Origin: Zygnema cylindricum
Lineage: Eukaryota; Streptophyta; Zygnematophyceae; Zygnematales; Zygnemataceae
DNA length: 64,000 bases
Reading direction: 5' to 3'
NCBI GenBank assembly: GCA_037447655.1
Contig: JBBHKE010003381.1
Location: 1-64,000, forward strand
The position numbers were made by a program, and so were the translations under genes. Within the stretch, counting starts at the first letter, position 1; each line of letters begins with the position of its first letter. This document shows positions 21,980-31,676 of this stretch, piece after piece. The notes below the pieces were generated by a model, which saw only the letters and a list, made by a program, of their open reading frames with translations, was not told where the DNA came from and did not search any database.

Positions 21980-22890
21980 ATGGAAGGTCACGGTGTCTCC
22001 ATAGTTGATATGTTGGAGCATGTCCTTTAAGAATTGGAGAACGTCAAATTGCAGAACGCTCACTTGAGTGACACCGTCGTAACTTTGGAAACTCGTCTTG
22101 GTGAGCGAGCCCATTGAAGTATGGAGAGACATTTGAGGAGACCAAAGTTCAGATTGCCCGATGAGTTCGACCATGCCAAGCATAAGAATCTCGATGCCTA
22201 GTTGTTTTTGATGGCGGATTATTCACAGAATTTTCCTAGCTTGTCTGATCGCGATAAAATTCACTATGCGGGAGGTTTAATGAAAGGGGCAGTAGAAGCG
22301 TGGTGGAGAGCAATGGTGGAAGATGGCGCGGTATCCGCTGATTGGACTCTATTTGTTCGCTCTTTTCATGACTGCTGGCAACCGATGAACATCGTTATGG
22401 TTGCAAGGGACAAGATTTTGGTGTTGAAATAACGCACTTCCATTTTGGAGTACACGCAACGATTCTTGGAATGCAAAGTTCAAATCCCAACGATGACGAA
22501 GGATGAGGCGGTTGATCGATATGTTAAGGGACTCAAGGCGTCTATTCCGAGGGATGTGGAACAGTGGCTCGCACGGGAAATAAAGACTCCTAGTCTCTCA
22601 ACAATTGTTCAGTTCGCGGAACGGATTGACTCCGTAGACTTCACTCTCGTAGGTCTTATCATTTTGGATCGAGTATTAGTGGAGGAGGCCGAAGGGACGA
22701 TGGTCAGACCCGTATGGAGCTGGGAGCAATCAAGGAGGACGCGGACTCGGTCAACGCAATTAAAAGAAATAAGAAGATAACTAAGAAGAAGACTAATGAC
22801 CTGTCCTCCGAGGAGCTTGAAAGGAAGAGGCAAAATAGATTATGCTTCTAGTGTGGTTCCCCGGACCATATTGCTAGAGAATGCCTAAGG
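21980..22890 (+). pseudogene. Gyp-6 gag (retrotransposon gag family)
   Basis: The ATG at 21,980 opens a frame with early stops. The core retrotransposon-gag domain is at 22,202-22,780. It shows the typical WWR aromatic pattern (GAVEAWWRAMVEDG), a FVRSFHDCWQP segment and then YTQRFLECKVQIPTM. A zinc knuckle CF-x-CGSPDHIAREC lies near 22,848-22,890 with a TAG inside it. The frame is broken at about 22,432. Homology ends immediately after the knuckle. Confidence 0.85.
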
Positions 22891-22904
22891 AGAAAATATG
22901 TCAT

Positions 22905-23110
22905 GCCGCGTCGTGTCGGCTGCTCGGCGCACGTTATCATGCACGCACAAGCGATATTTCTCACGCACGCGCAATATTTTTCACGCACGCGCAGTATTTT
23001 GTATGCACGCGCAGTTTAAGGCACGCTCGCACGGTTTTATGCATGCACGCACAATTTTGGCACGCGTGCATAATTTTCGTTCGCACGTGCGATTTCACGT
23101 CGATTCATTT
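22905..23110. repeat. Imperfect CACGCACGCG tandem repeat
   Basis: About eight irregular copies of a 20-30 bp unit built from alternating purine-pyrimidine CACGCACGCG followed by CAATATTTTT-like spacers. It is CpG rich and directly follows the end of Gyp-6 gag. Such alternation favours Z-DNA. Confidence 0.8.
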
Positions 23111-23169
23111 ATTTATGATGTGTACGTGATTCGCGTGCACGTTTCATTGAATAGTACTAATTCCATGCG

Positions 23170-23355
23170 ATATGTTTCATTTCGTGCGCATGCATTTGAT
23201 TTTGGAAATATGGACGCGAAGTATCGTTTTGGCGACGCATCGCGATTTCCAGAAGTATTTCGTGCGGTATGTTTCGTTTCGTGCGTACGCACGTGATTTT
23301 GGAGTATAGACGCCAAGTATCGTTTCGCGACGAAGCGTGATTTCCAGGAGCGTTG
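23170..23355. repeat. Tandem duplication of a ~97-bp unit
   Basis: Two adjacent copies share TATGTTTC-TTTCGTGCG, TGATTTTGGA, AAGTATCGTTT and GATTTCCAG-AG blocks in the same order with scattered substitutions. The first runs about 23,170-23,265 and the second about 23,268-23,355. Confidence 0.8.
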
Positions 23356-24145
23356 GTGGCGCTTCGATGTACTTTTATTCTTTAAAGTTATGAACCCACG
23401 TAGGTTCACGCATGCATGTAGATAATGAGGGTTTTTACCCTTGTATTGTGGATTTTGTTAGGCGTACGGCAGACGATGTTGGCCGCCTATTGGCCAACAT
23501 CTTAAGTTGTTCCATTCATGTAAACTAGGCTAGACTTTGGCTAGTTTTGCTCTAGGCGTAGCTTAGCCCCTACTTAGGCATTCTCAGACTTAGAGAATTT
23601 AGCTTTTGGACAAGAATTTTCTCTTGGCGGCGGAGCTTTTCTCTTGCTCTCTCTCTCACCGATTGCTCAAGTTTCTTCTTTCCTTTTGCTAGCTAGGTGT
23701 AGAGGCTAGATAGTTTACGTATATTCTCCCTTGTAATTCTGCCCACGCTTTTAATCCACGCGGCTCAAAGCCAAGTCCGGAAGGTTTCCCTCCAACTTGT
23801 GTCATTTTTGGGAAGTGGTGGATTGGAGTTCGTGTGGAGAAGCATCCGGATCCGGCTGCCCTTCCCACGGACAACTGAACGGTTTGGGTGTTTTTATTTG
23901 TGTTGTTTGTATATTCGGTTGGGAATGGAAGGGTGAATTTTGACCGAATTTGGAGTTTTCCTTGTTTTTGGTTGGAATTATTTATTTTGCTTCGTTGCTT
24001 TCCTATGAGATAACTCTTGTAAAGAATACGTTGAAGACCCAAGAGCCTAGTGGCTACCTTGTGGCTGATTATTCTTGTCCAAAAGATAAAAAAAAAAATC
24101 TATTAAAACTATAAATTTTTATTTTATATATAAATATATATATAA
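23356..24145. other. Unassigned sequence left of the assembly gap
   Basis: No coding signature. A TGTTAGGCG at 23,457 followed by promoter-like and CT-rich sequence could be an unrecognised LTR, but no partner or primer site is visible. The last 60 bp before the gap are AT rich. Confidence 0.5.
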
Positions 24146-24236
24146 NNNNNNNNNNNNNNNNNNNNNNNNNNNNNNNNNNNNNNNNNNNNNNNNNNNNNNN
24201 NNNNNNNNNNNNNNNNNNNNNNNNNNNNNNNNNNNN
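24146..24236. other. Assembly gap (91 N)
   Basis: Run of undetermined bases. Any target duplication or flank comparison across it is unreliable. Confidence 0.99.
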
Positions 24237-24353
24237 ATCAGTAGATAGGAGCTGTGCAAAACCCGACTTGCTTCGAACAAGTTCGATTCACTCTTAGTGC
24301 TCACCAGAGTACTAAATGTGTCTGTAAGTAGCCGATGCCTTGCGGGTGTAGGA
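24237..24353. other. Short unassigned segment between the gap and Cop-7
   Basis: 117 bp with no recognised feature. It is the left flank of Cop-7. Its last five bases (TAGGA) do not match the right flank (CACGA at 35,225-35,229). Confidence 0.6.
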
Positions 24354-25350
24354 TGCAATTTTGTGTCATCCATTTGGACCAAAATTGAGGAAGCCTCTAG
24401 GTAGTTTTTGACTAACCCACTTTCAACGAGAGCAATTGCTACCCTAGAAGATAAATAGATAATCTGATTGCACCCTTGTGCAGTTTGGACTGCCCTGTGT
24501 CCACAGAAAAAGGAATCACTGAAAACGCTTAACCAAGCGATTAATTATCGAGTGGCAAAAGGTGCCAATATTTATACAAGATTGTTGAGAGAGAGGTGGC
24601 TACCTCCTCAATTCACTAAGTCCTAAACCCTCTCACAACCCCTATCTACTGATGTACGGAACCAATCAGAAGACTGTATAGTACAGAAGGTACTATGGCC
24701 GATGTACTTTCTGTACGGCCTGTGTACAACAAGGCCATGGAGTGGACGTCTGTCTCCTCCGGACTTGTCCTCACGCTCCCCCCGGGATTCCAATTTCCCG
24801 ATGACAAATTGCCACGTGTTGCCAGGTCATGTTACATCCCAAAACCGCCAAAGCGGCCATTCCAGGATCTCGGCAATGATGTGAGCCGTTGGATCCAACT
24901 TGGCTTTAATTCCCAACAGTTCAAAACAAATTTTCGGTACATTTGTTTCGTGAGCACTAAATTCCCCAACTAGTTTCTATGTATCCTATTTGTAATTCCG
25001 TTTATCGGATTTAGTCGTCTATCTATTGTATAAATAGCTATCGAACCCCATGTATCCTAACGGACTACCACGACAGACTGGTAAGGATTGACGGCTATGC
25101 CTCGCCCTACCAGTCGGAGGTTCGAGTCCTGCTGGACTCAACCTTTTTGGTTGAGAGTGACTTAGGTCACTCTTGAGCCCTGCCTATGGAGCTAAGGCAG
25201 CCATGGCTCCACCGCCCTCTCTCTCCTTAAGTGACTACAACAAGTGTGGGGGCCAGAGAGAGAAGGTGGAGGCAGGCTACCTCTGCTTTTCTTTTCTTTG
25301 TTTTAATTAAGACCTAGAAAATATCTCACTTAAATCTAGTGATTTCAACA
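24354..25350 (-). repeat. 3' LTR of Cop-7
   Basis: From TGCAATTTTG to TTTCAACA on the plus strand, pairing with 34,230-35,224. It holds a perfect pol III B-box match GGTTCGAGTCC at 25,119-25,129, a GAGTGAC/GTCACTC hairpin at about 25,155-25,172 and the arm-conserving hairpin at 25,197-25,279. Confidence 0.94.
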
Positions 25351-25362
25351 CTCCCTTTATTT
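25351..25362 (-). promoter_or_regulatory. Polypurine tract of Cop-7
   Basis: AAATAAAGGGAG on the minus strand, next to the 3' LTR. One purine differs from Cop-3. Confidence 0.8.
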
Positions 25363-25363
25363 T

Positions 25364-27409
25364 CTAGTCTAATTTTAATTTCTCTTTTAATCCACATTTC
25401 TCTCTACAATACTTCAGCTTGGGAGATGGTACAGGCTTTGTCATCATATCAGCCACCATTTCCCCATCACATCTATACACCAAATTCACAATTTTATTTT
25501 CCACTTTTTCCCTCACAAAGCTCAATCTTATATCCATATGCTTAGCTTTGAAATGATGTTTTGGATTGGCTGCAATTGCAATTCCAGCCTGATTATCACA
25601 AAACACTTCATGTACTCCCTTCTTCATGTACCCCAATTCTTGCAACAACGACTTCACCCACATCAACTCTTTCACAGCAGAACAAAAGGCTATGTACTCA
25701 GCCTCCATAGTGGACTAAGCAACAACCATTTGTTGCTTGCTGCTCCAACAACAAGCACCTTCCCCCACAAAAAATACATACACAGAAGTGCATCTTCTCA
25801 TAGGTGCATCCCCATAACTGGCATCACTCCTAGTAGTGACGTCAGTGTGCTTTCCTCCCGAATGCAACCATAGATCATTAGTTCCCGCCAGGTATCTCAT
25901 TACTCTCTTGGCTGCCTGCCAGTCTCTCTTTTTAGGATTATTCAGACTCCTATTGAGGACTCCAACTGCTGCAGCTATGTCAGGCCTAGTACAATTGATA
26001 AAGTAAATCAAACTTCCTACAACCTGTCTGTAAAGAATAGACTTCATAAACTGTCTCTCTTTTGGACTCATCTAATCATCTAACATTATCACTCTTCCTT
26101 CTACACTTCGATCACTTACTTTCTTCAAGTCCATGTGAGTGGTACAACTATTTGCATTCTCCATCTGAAATTTCTCTAGCATATTTCCTATAGCCTCTTT
26201 CTGAGTAAGTCTGATGATCCTCTTCCCCCTATCTCTTTCCATTTGAATTCCCAAAATATATTTAGCCTCCCCTAAATCCTTCATGTCAAATCTGCTTCCC
26301 AGATCTTTCTTTAGCCTATTTATCTTCTCCATAGACTTACTCAATACCAGCAAATCATCCACATAAATTGCAATAAAAATCACACCATTCTCATCCTCAA
26401 ACATATAAATAGAATGGTCAGAACTGATCCGAATATACCCCAGACTGGTAAGAAACTCATCTAGTTTCTTATTCCATTGTCTGGGGGCCTGCTTCAGTCC
26501 ATATAAGGACTTTATAAGTCTGCAGACTTTGCTTTCCTCTCCTTTCTCTACAAAACCTTCTGGTTGCCGCATGAAGATTTCTTCCTCTAGTTCACCGTTG
26601 AGGAAGGCGGTTTTGATATCCATCTGGTGAATTTCCATGTCTTCCGCTGCTGCTAGACTAAGGAGAATCCTTACAGATGGGAATCGAACTACCGGAGCAA
26701 AGGTCTCCTCATAATCTATTCCCTCTTTTTGAGTGAACCCTTTTGCCACCAGCCGAGCCTTAAATCTCTCAATGGTGTTATCAGGATTCAATTTTAGTTT
26801 AAATACCCATTTACACCCTATGGGTTTTCTATCTGGTGGACAGTCCACCAGCTTCCAAGTATTTGCCTCCATGATTGAAGCCATTTCATCATTTATGGCT
26901 CTGACCCACCTTTCTTTCTCCGGACTGTCCATTGCCTCTGAGTATGACTGAGGCTCATCTGGATGAGAAATCTTTGTTACCTTCCAAGCAGCATGTTTTC
27001 CTTGAAGCCTTTTGCTTCTCCTCCGTCCTCCCTCAAAGTGCGAAGCTGCAATAGAGGGAAGTCTTGGATTCCTCCGAACTGTCTCATCAGCTCCCCTATC
27101 CATGGGAATCTGTTCTGGCTCCTCTTCCTCTCTCTCCTCAAGGGGTGTAGGAATATGAGGGGATTCTAATATATATCCCCTATCTTTTATCTCCCCTGAA
27201 TCTGCAATCATGTTTTCACTAGTGTCCCTTCTGGGAAGATCTAAATCCTCCTCACTCTCGGACTCAAAACTGATTCTGATTTTCTTAGTGTACATGAAGG
27301 GATCAAAAGACTTCCATTCATCCATGACAACTAGATGCTTTACCAGAATGATATCTTGTTTAGGGAAGTCATAGACTCTATATCCCTTGACATCCTCATC
27401 GTATCCCAC
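25364..27409 (-). pseudogene. Cop-7 integrase tail, reverse transcriptase and RNase H
   Basis: A single reading frame of about 680 codons with only two stops. The N-terminal part is the integrase tail and acidic linker (VKGYRVYDFPKQDI to RRNPRLPSI). RT follows with RFKARLVAKGFTQKEGIDY, KSLYGLKQAPRQW and catalytic YVDDLLVLS. RNase H carries SDASYGD, the KHMDIRLSFV segment and the terminal MMTKPVPSPK. Both stops (about 26,069-26,071 and 25,709-25,714) are TAG where Cop-3 has Gln, that is CAG to TAG. It is the best preserved polymerase in the window. Confidence 0.94.
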
Positions 27410-28074
27410 AAAATATCCTGGTTTCCCTTTAGCATCTAATTTCCAGTTTTTCTTATCTGTGTCAAGACTGTAAACTTGACTACCGAATACTTTCAGGTGA
27501 GAAACACTCGGTTTATTTCCAACCCATCTCTCTTAAGGAGTCATTCCTTTTACAGCTATGGTGAGGACTCTATTCTTAATGTAGTTAGCACCGTTCATGG
27601 CCTCTGCCTAAAATCTTCTTCCTATTTTCTTATCTGCCAACATGTTGCACACACTATCTCCTAAAGTCCGGTTTAACCTTTCAGCTACCCCATTCTGTTC
27701 TGGATTATTCGGTACAGTTTTCTGATGCTGAACTCCCTCATCTCTCAAATAAACCTCAAACTAGTTAGAGTGTACTCTCCCCCATTATCACTCCTTATTC
27801 TCTTAATGGGGGTTCCGTAAAACTTCTCACTCCAGGCTTTGTATTCTTTAAAGTATTTTGGTGTTTCAGACTTTGTTTTCAAGAAGTAGACTCTGGAATA
27901 TCTGGACCAATCATTAGTAATTGTCAGCATATACCTCTTCCCCCTAACTGAAAGAACTCTTGCTGGTCCCCAAATATCTGTGTGGACCAGATCTAGTACT
28001 TTCATACCTCTATATGTGGCAGTTTTGGGAAAGGGAAGTATGTGAGCCTTACCTTGGGCACAGCCACTACAGTC
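27410..28074 (-). pseudogene. Cop-7 integrase core, distal part
   Basis: 27,745-28,005 contains the first catalytic Asp (VHTDIWGP) and the second (SDNGGEYT). The region with the catalytic Glu (about 27,690-27,720) is frame-shifted. The zinc-finger Cys residues lie at the TRG-B insertion, which falls within the codons for DDCSG. The other half of the finger is at 32,612 onwards. Confidence 0.9.
28070..28074. repeat. Left target-site duplication of TRG-B (CAGTC)
   Basis: CAGTC, repeated at 32,607-32,611. The uninterrupted site is readable in Cop-9 near 42,675 as a close variant. Confidence 0.93.
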
Positions 28075-29003
28075 GTTGTTTTGAAAAGTCAGTTTCGTGC
28101 TTAAGTGCTAATTGGATTTAATATGGAGGTTTGAATAGATTCACAGATTGGGGGAGCGAAGGGTTTGATAATTAAAGTTACGTAAAAGATTCATTGAGTG
28201 GTGTGAACAAGCAATGACGAATGGACGGCGGATCGCGAAGCGATCCGATGTAAAATAAACGGAATGTTGAAATAGGCGCCGCCGGTACGGAGCAGCTGCG
28301 ACGCAGTTAAGTCAACGCAGTTGCGGCTATCTTCATGATCCGTACGGAAAGCGCAGCCAGCGCAACTACGGATAATATGAATAGGATAGATTTCAAGTAG
28401 TGATGATTAAGCATAGTGGTAGCTTAGTTTCTGACATACGAAGAGTACGGTGTAAATATTCTGTACAACAGAGGTTTGTCTTTTTGACTAGTTAGGTTAA
28501 TAGAGTAGATACACTACGGCTGGTATGCCTCCGTACTCTGAGTATAACTTGCAGGACTTAGATTATTTTATGGATCGCAGTCAAGTTAATCAAAGCTATG
28601 GCAAACTGTTTTCTGCATCTTTGACCTGTTGGTGTGATCACTCTGATTGGTGTTTTTATGTGAAACTATGTGGAGTTATTCTATGATATAGAATCTATAT
28701 GTGTATGAAGTTTCATTGTATTCCAGTATCTCTGTAAGATTCTGTGATCAGTCTAAGTGGCAAGTTTGTGAAGCTGTCAGCTACATATGGGAAACTCTAG
28801 AGCTTATATCTTCTAGATGCCTTGGTGGATTTGGCTGTAACTTTGAGAGTTTACAGTGTATATGATATAGTGCATATTGGTGCTGTTTGAGATCATTTTG
28901 TTTATTGTGGAGTAATATGTGTCGTCTGAAACATAGCTGCTTTTGAGGTAGTCTGTGGGTGTTTCCGTGAGTAATCCATGGCTGCAATAAGCTATGGACA
29001 ACA
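28075..29003 (+). repeat. 5' LTR of TRG-B (family B)
   Basis: Aligns along its whole length with 31,677-32,606 with few differences. It lacks the first T of the 3' copy. It ends CTATGGACAACA before the primer site. Palindromic CGGATCGCGAAGCGATCCG near 28,230-28,248. A diverged relative sits at 5,098-5,964. Confidence 0.95.
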
Positions 29004-30726
29004 GGTTATGGGCCCACACCCATGGCTACCTGTATTTGATGGATCAAAATATCACTACTGGAAGTGTGCTCTCGAGAGCTACTTCGAGATGATGGAACTA
29101 ATGGATGTGGTGGACGGTACATTGGCCGAAACTTCAAATGGATGGAAAAGTAAAAATCATGAGTGTCTGAGGGTTATTAAGAACTCCTTGACTCTGGATT
29201 TAGTAATGTCATACATAAGTGTTAAAAAGGCAGCTGAATTATGGAAGTGCTTAGAAAGTATGTATGCAAAGACTTCTTTATATCATTGGCTTAGTAGTGT
29301 TACCAAAATAGTTGAACACAAGTATGTAGGAGGTAGTATGGAGAAACACTGTATTGACTTACAAGTATTATTTGCAGAAAATGATTTGGCAGGAGGAAAC
29401 TTTACAGATGCTCAACAAGCTATCTTGTTAATGAGAAGTCTACCTAAAGAATATAAGAATGCACTAGATCGATTGACTTTAATTGATAAAAATGATTGGA
29501 GCGTAACTGTAGCTAGACGAGTTATTTTAGATGAAGAGGCTAATAGAAGGGTCTTATCAAGTGAAAGGAATATAAAGGAATCTAAGTCACAATTTCAGAA
29601 ATTTAAAAGTAATAGTGAGTTCGGAGATCGACCAAAGAATTGTTTTTACTTTAATGATTTAGGACATACCTTCAGGGTATGTCCATCGTATAAAAGTGCA
29701 TGTGTTACAGGAAATTTCAGAGATGGATGGGACAACAACCTAGTTCGAACCCCAAGAAGAAAGGAATCAAGTGATTTCGTGAGTGAGAGACAAGACTCGA
29801 CAAATGACAAAAGGCATACACCGTGTGTTGACGAATTTATCTACTTACCGACCGTGTGTGTTGTTTGGAATGGAGTAAAGGAGGAGGTGACAGAAAAGGA
29901 TTTGGTGTCTGTCCCTGTTCACGACGTCAGATTTGTGAGTAACAAAGAGTTAAAGGAGGAAGAGTTATTCGAAGTAAGAGAAATTAGAGGAAGTGAAGGT
30001 TCCTTGGAAGTGGAAGTCGAAAAATACTTAAACATAAAAACTAATACATTAAACCCAGTATTTCCAGAAGGACCGGGTGAAGATATGAAGAAAATTGGAA
30101 TTAGGAATGAGGTGTATAATGTGGAAACAGGTGAAAGGAGTTTTGCCACCGAAGATAGTGTGGTGAAGGAGAAAAGAGAGAAGGACAGGATTTTTGTGAC
30201 TGTATCAGATGACAAATCTGTGAGTGAAAGTTTCTTACAAGAAAGGTTGTTAACAAAAGTAAGAGGAGTTGAAGGAAGAGATGGCCACTTTGAAGCAGAA
30301 ACTAGAAATAAGGTGGACGTGAAAATTGGGGAACTAGGAGAAGAACAAAGAAAAACTGTTCAGAAAATTGGAGTGAGAAAAGAAGTTTGTGGGAGTGAAA
30401 AATGTAATAGAAATGCAAAAGTTAAAATTATAGGAAAGAAAAATTGCAAGAAAAGAGTGCAGCTGAAAAGAAGAAGAATCAAAACTATAATTTCTCAAAT
30501 GAATGAAGTTGCTGGAAGTAGCAAATGTATGGCGAAAAACATAAAGGTGAAACATAAAACTAGTATTTTTGACATTAAACGAGGAGAAAATTGTGACAGA
30601 AGTGTAAACTTTAAAACAAGACAAAAGATCATGAGGAAAACAAAAAGAAGATGTAAAATTCAAAGGATCAGTGGTAGAAGAAAACATGCTCAGAAAGTGA
30701 TCAAGAGAAGAGAGCGGGAGAAATGA
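28978..30726 (+). CDS. TRG-B Gag-like protein, 582 aa
   Basis: The frame opens at an ATG inside the LTR and passes in frame through the ATG of the primer site (29,008), so the protein begins at either. Residues about 15-210 are a Copia-type Gag (DUF4219/UBN2-like): FDGSKYHYWKCALESYF, then KSLPKEY-like RSLPKEYKNALDRL. A zinc knuckle follows at about residues 221-234, but its second Cys is Phe (CFYFNDLGHTFRVC), so zinc binding should be weakened. The remaining 345 residues are highly charged and end in a basic K/R-rich tail. That tail has no protease or polymerase motif and I do not recognise it. The uninterrupted 1.7-kb frame is the longest in the window. Confidence 0.85.
   Translation: MAAISYGQQVMGPHPWLPVFDGSKYHYWKCALESYFEMMELMDVVDGTLAETSNGWKSKNHECLRVIKNSLTLDLVMSYISVKKAAELWKCLESMYAKTSLYHWLSSVTKIVEHKYVGGSMEKHCIDLQVLFAENDLAGGNFTDAQQAILLMRSLPKEYKNALDRLTLIDKNDWSVTVARRVILDEEANRRVLSSERNIKESKSQFQKFKSNSEFGDRPKNCFYFNDLGHTFRVCPSYKSACVTGNFRDGWDNNLVRTPRRKESSDFVSERQDSTNDKRHTPCVDEFIYLPTVCVVWNGVKEEVTEKDLVSVPVHDVRFVSNKELKEEELFEVREIRGSEGSLEVEVEKYLNIKTNTLNPVFPEGPGEDMKKIGIRNEVYNVETGERSFATEDSVVKEKREKDRIFVTVSDDKSVSESFLQERLLTKVRGVEGRDGHFEAETRNKVDVKIGELGEEQRKTVQKIGVRKEVCGSEKCNRNAKVKIIGKKNCKKRVQLKRRRIKTIISQMNEVAGSSKCMAKNIKVKHKTSIFDIKRGENCDRSVNFKTRQKIMRKTKRRCKIQRISGRRKHAQKVIKRREREK
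29004..29018 (+). promoter_or_regulatory. Primer binding site of TRG-B
   Basis: GGTTATGGGCCCACA directly after the LTR, 14 of 15 bases identical to the Cop-3 and Cop-5 sites. The ATG is in frame with the gag-like ORF. Confidence 0.92.
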
Positions 30727-31464
30727 TTTTCTGGAGAACGTGAAGCTAGAGAAATCTTAATTTTGGAAAAACTTATATTATAAGCACATCTTATACAGTC
30801 AACTTCGTTTGACATTCTATTTTTGGTAGGATCTTCGATTTGGTGTTCTTTCTTGTTGAGTTAGTTAATAAGAAACGAAAAGATTTTATTATGAAGACGA
30901 AGGAGGTGGCGGAAGCAATGGCTTGTTCAGGAAGGAAAAATTCGGGAGACATGGCAGACCGCAATAAAAAACAAATAGAGAATCATCAGAAGAAGTTTGC
31001 GTCGCGAACAGCGACGCAGCATAGCGGCGCAGCGAAATGAGTGGTGACGTATGACACTTACACGCTGATTATTTTATTTCAAGTGAAGGCAACTAAATCT
31101 TCAGGCAACTAAATATTCAGGGGTTATACATTTATGGCGTAAGAGGAGCTATTATAGGACACTTTTTGCAAGAAGGCAGCAAACGACTGGGAATTGGCAG
31201 AGAGCAGCAAACGCAATGGCGACGTCGGCAAAGCACTGGTGATGTGTTTTTTTTTTTTTTTTTTTGCTAAATTTATTGTATGATTAACAGTGAAGGTTGA
31301 TAAAGAACTTTGAATATCTAACTAATTTTTATTTGGAAACATTTGCGTGCAGCATGGCCTAATGAGTCTAAAGCTTTAGGGGAGTGTAGAATTTGAAAGC
31401 TTTAGTCTCAGTAGATGAGGCTATGAGGAGGAAGTTAAAGGCGAAAAAGAGCAGCAGTTAGGAA
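30727..31464 (+). other. Non-coding internal region of TRG-B
   Basis: No supported ORF. It contains a GTCGCGAACAGCGAC inverted repeat near 31,001-31,015 and a poly-T run at about 31,245-31,265. Confidence 0.7.
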
Positions 31465-31640
31465 TGCGATGTCAAACTAGCGCAGCATAGCAGTACACGC
31501 TACATTTTGTATTCATACTGCGCTGCGATGTCAAACTAGCGTAGCGTAGCAGCATAGCACTACACGCTGCATTTTGTATTCATACTGCGCTGCGATGTCA
31601 AACTAGCGCAGCGTAGCAGCATAGCAGTACACGCTGCATA
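31465..31640 (+). repeat. Triple tandem repeat in the TRG-B 3' region
   Basis: Three copies starting TGCGATGTCAAACTAGCG at 31,465, 31,524 and 31,591. The first spacing is 59 bp and the second 67 bp, owing to an extra GCGTAGCA-like block. It lies just upstream of the polypurine tract. Related motifs occur in the Gyp-6 LTR. Confidence 0.9.
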
Positions 31641-31668
31641 TTTTTCTGGGTGCACGAAACTAAATTTT

Positions 31669-31676
31669 CGGGGGAG
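31669..31676 (+). promoter_or_regulatory. Polypurine tract of TRG-B
   Basis: CGGGGGAG directly before the 3' LTR. Confidence 0.8.

Larger units (their letters stand above)
21494..22890 (+). mobile_element. Gyp-6: Gypsy-like LTR and gag
   Basis: A 452-bp LTR, a conventional initiator-tRNA-Met-like primer site and a gag with a zinc knuckle. No protease, RT or second LTR is seen. It abuts the broken protease end of Cop-4 and probably inserted there. Confidence 0.82.

Noticed and set aside
24119-24382. Minus-strand ORF across the N gap
   Set aside because: It spans undetermined bases and LTR sequence.
30334-30687. Minus-strand 117-aa ORF
   Set aside because: Shadow of the TRG-B gag-like ORF on the plus strand.
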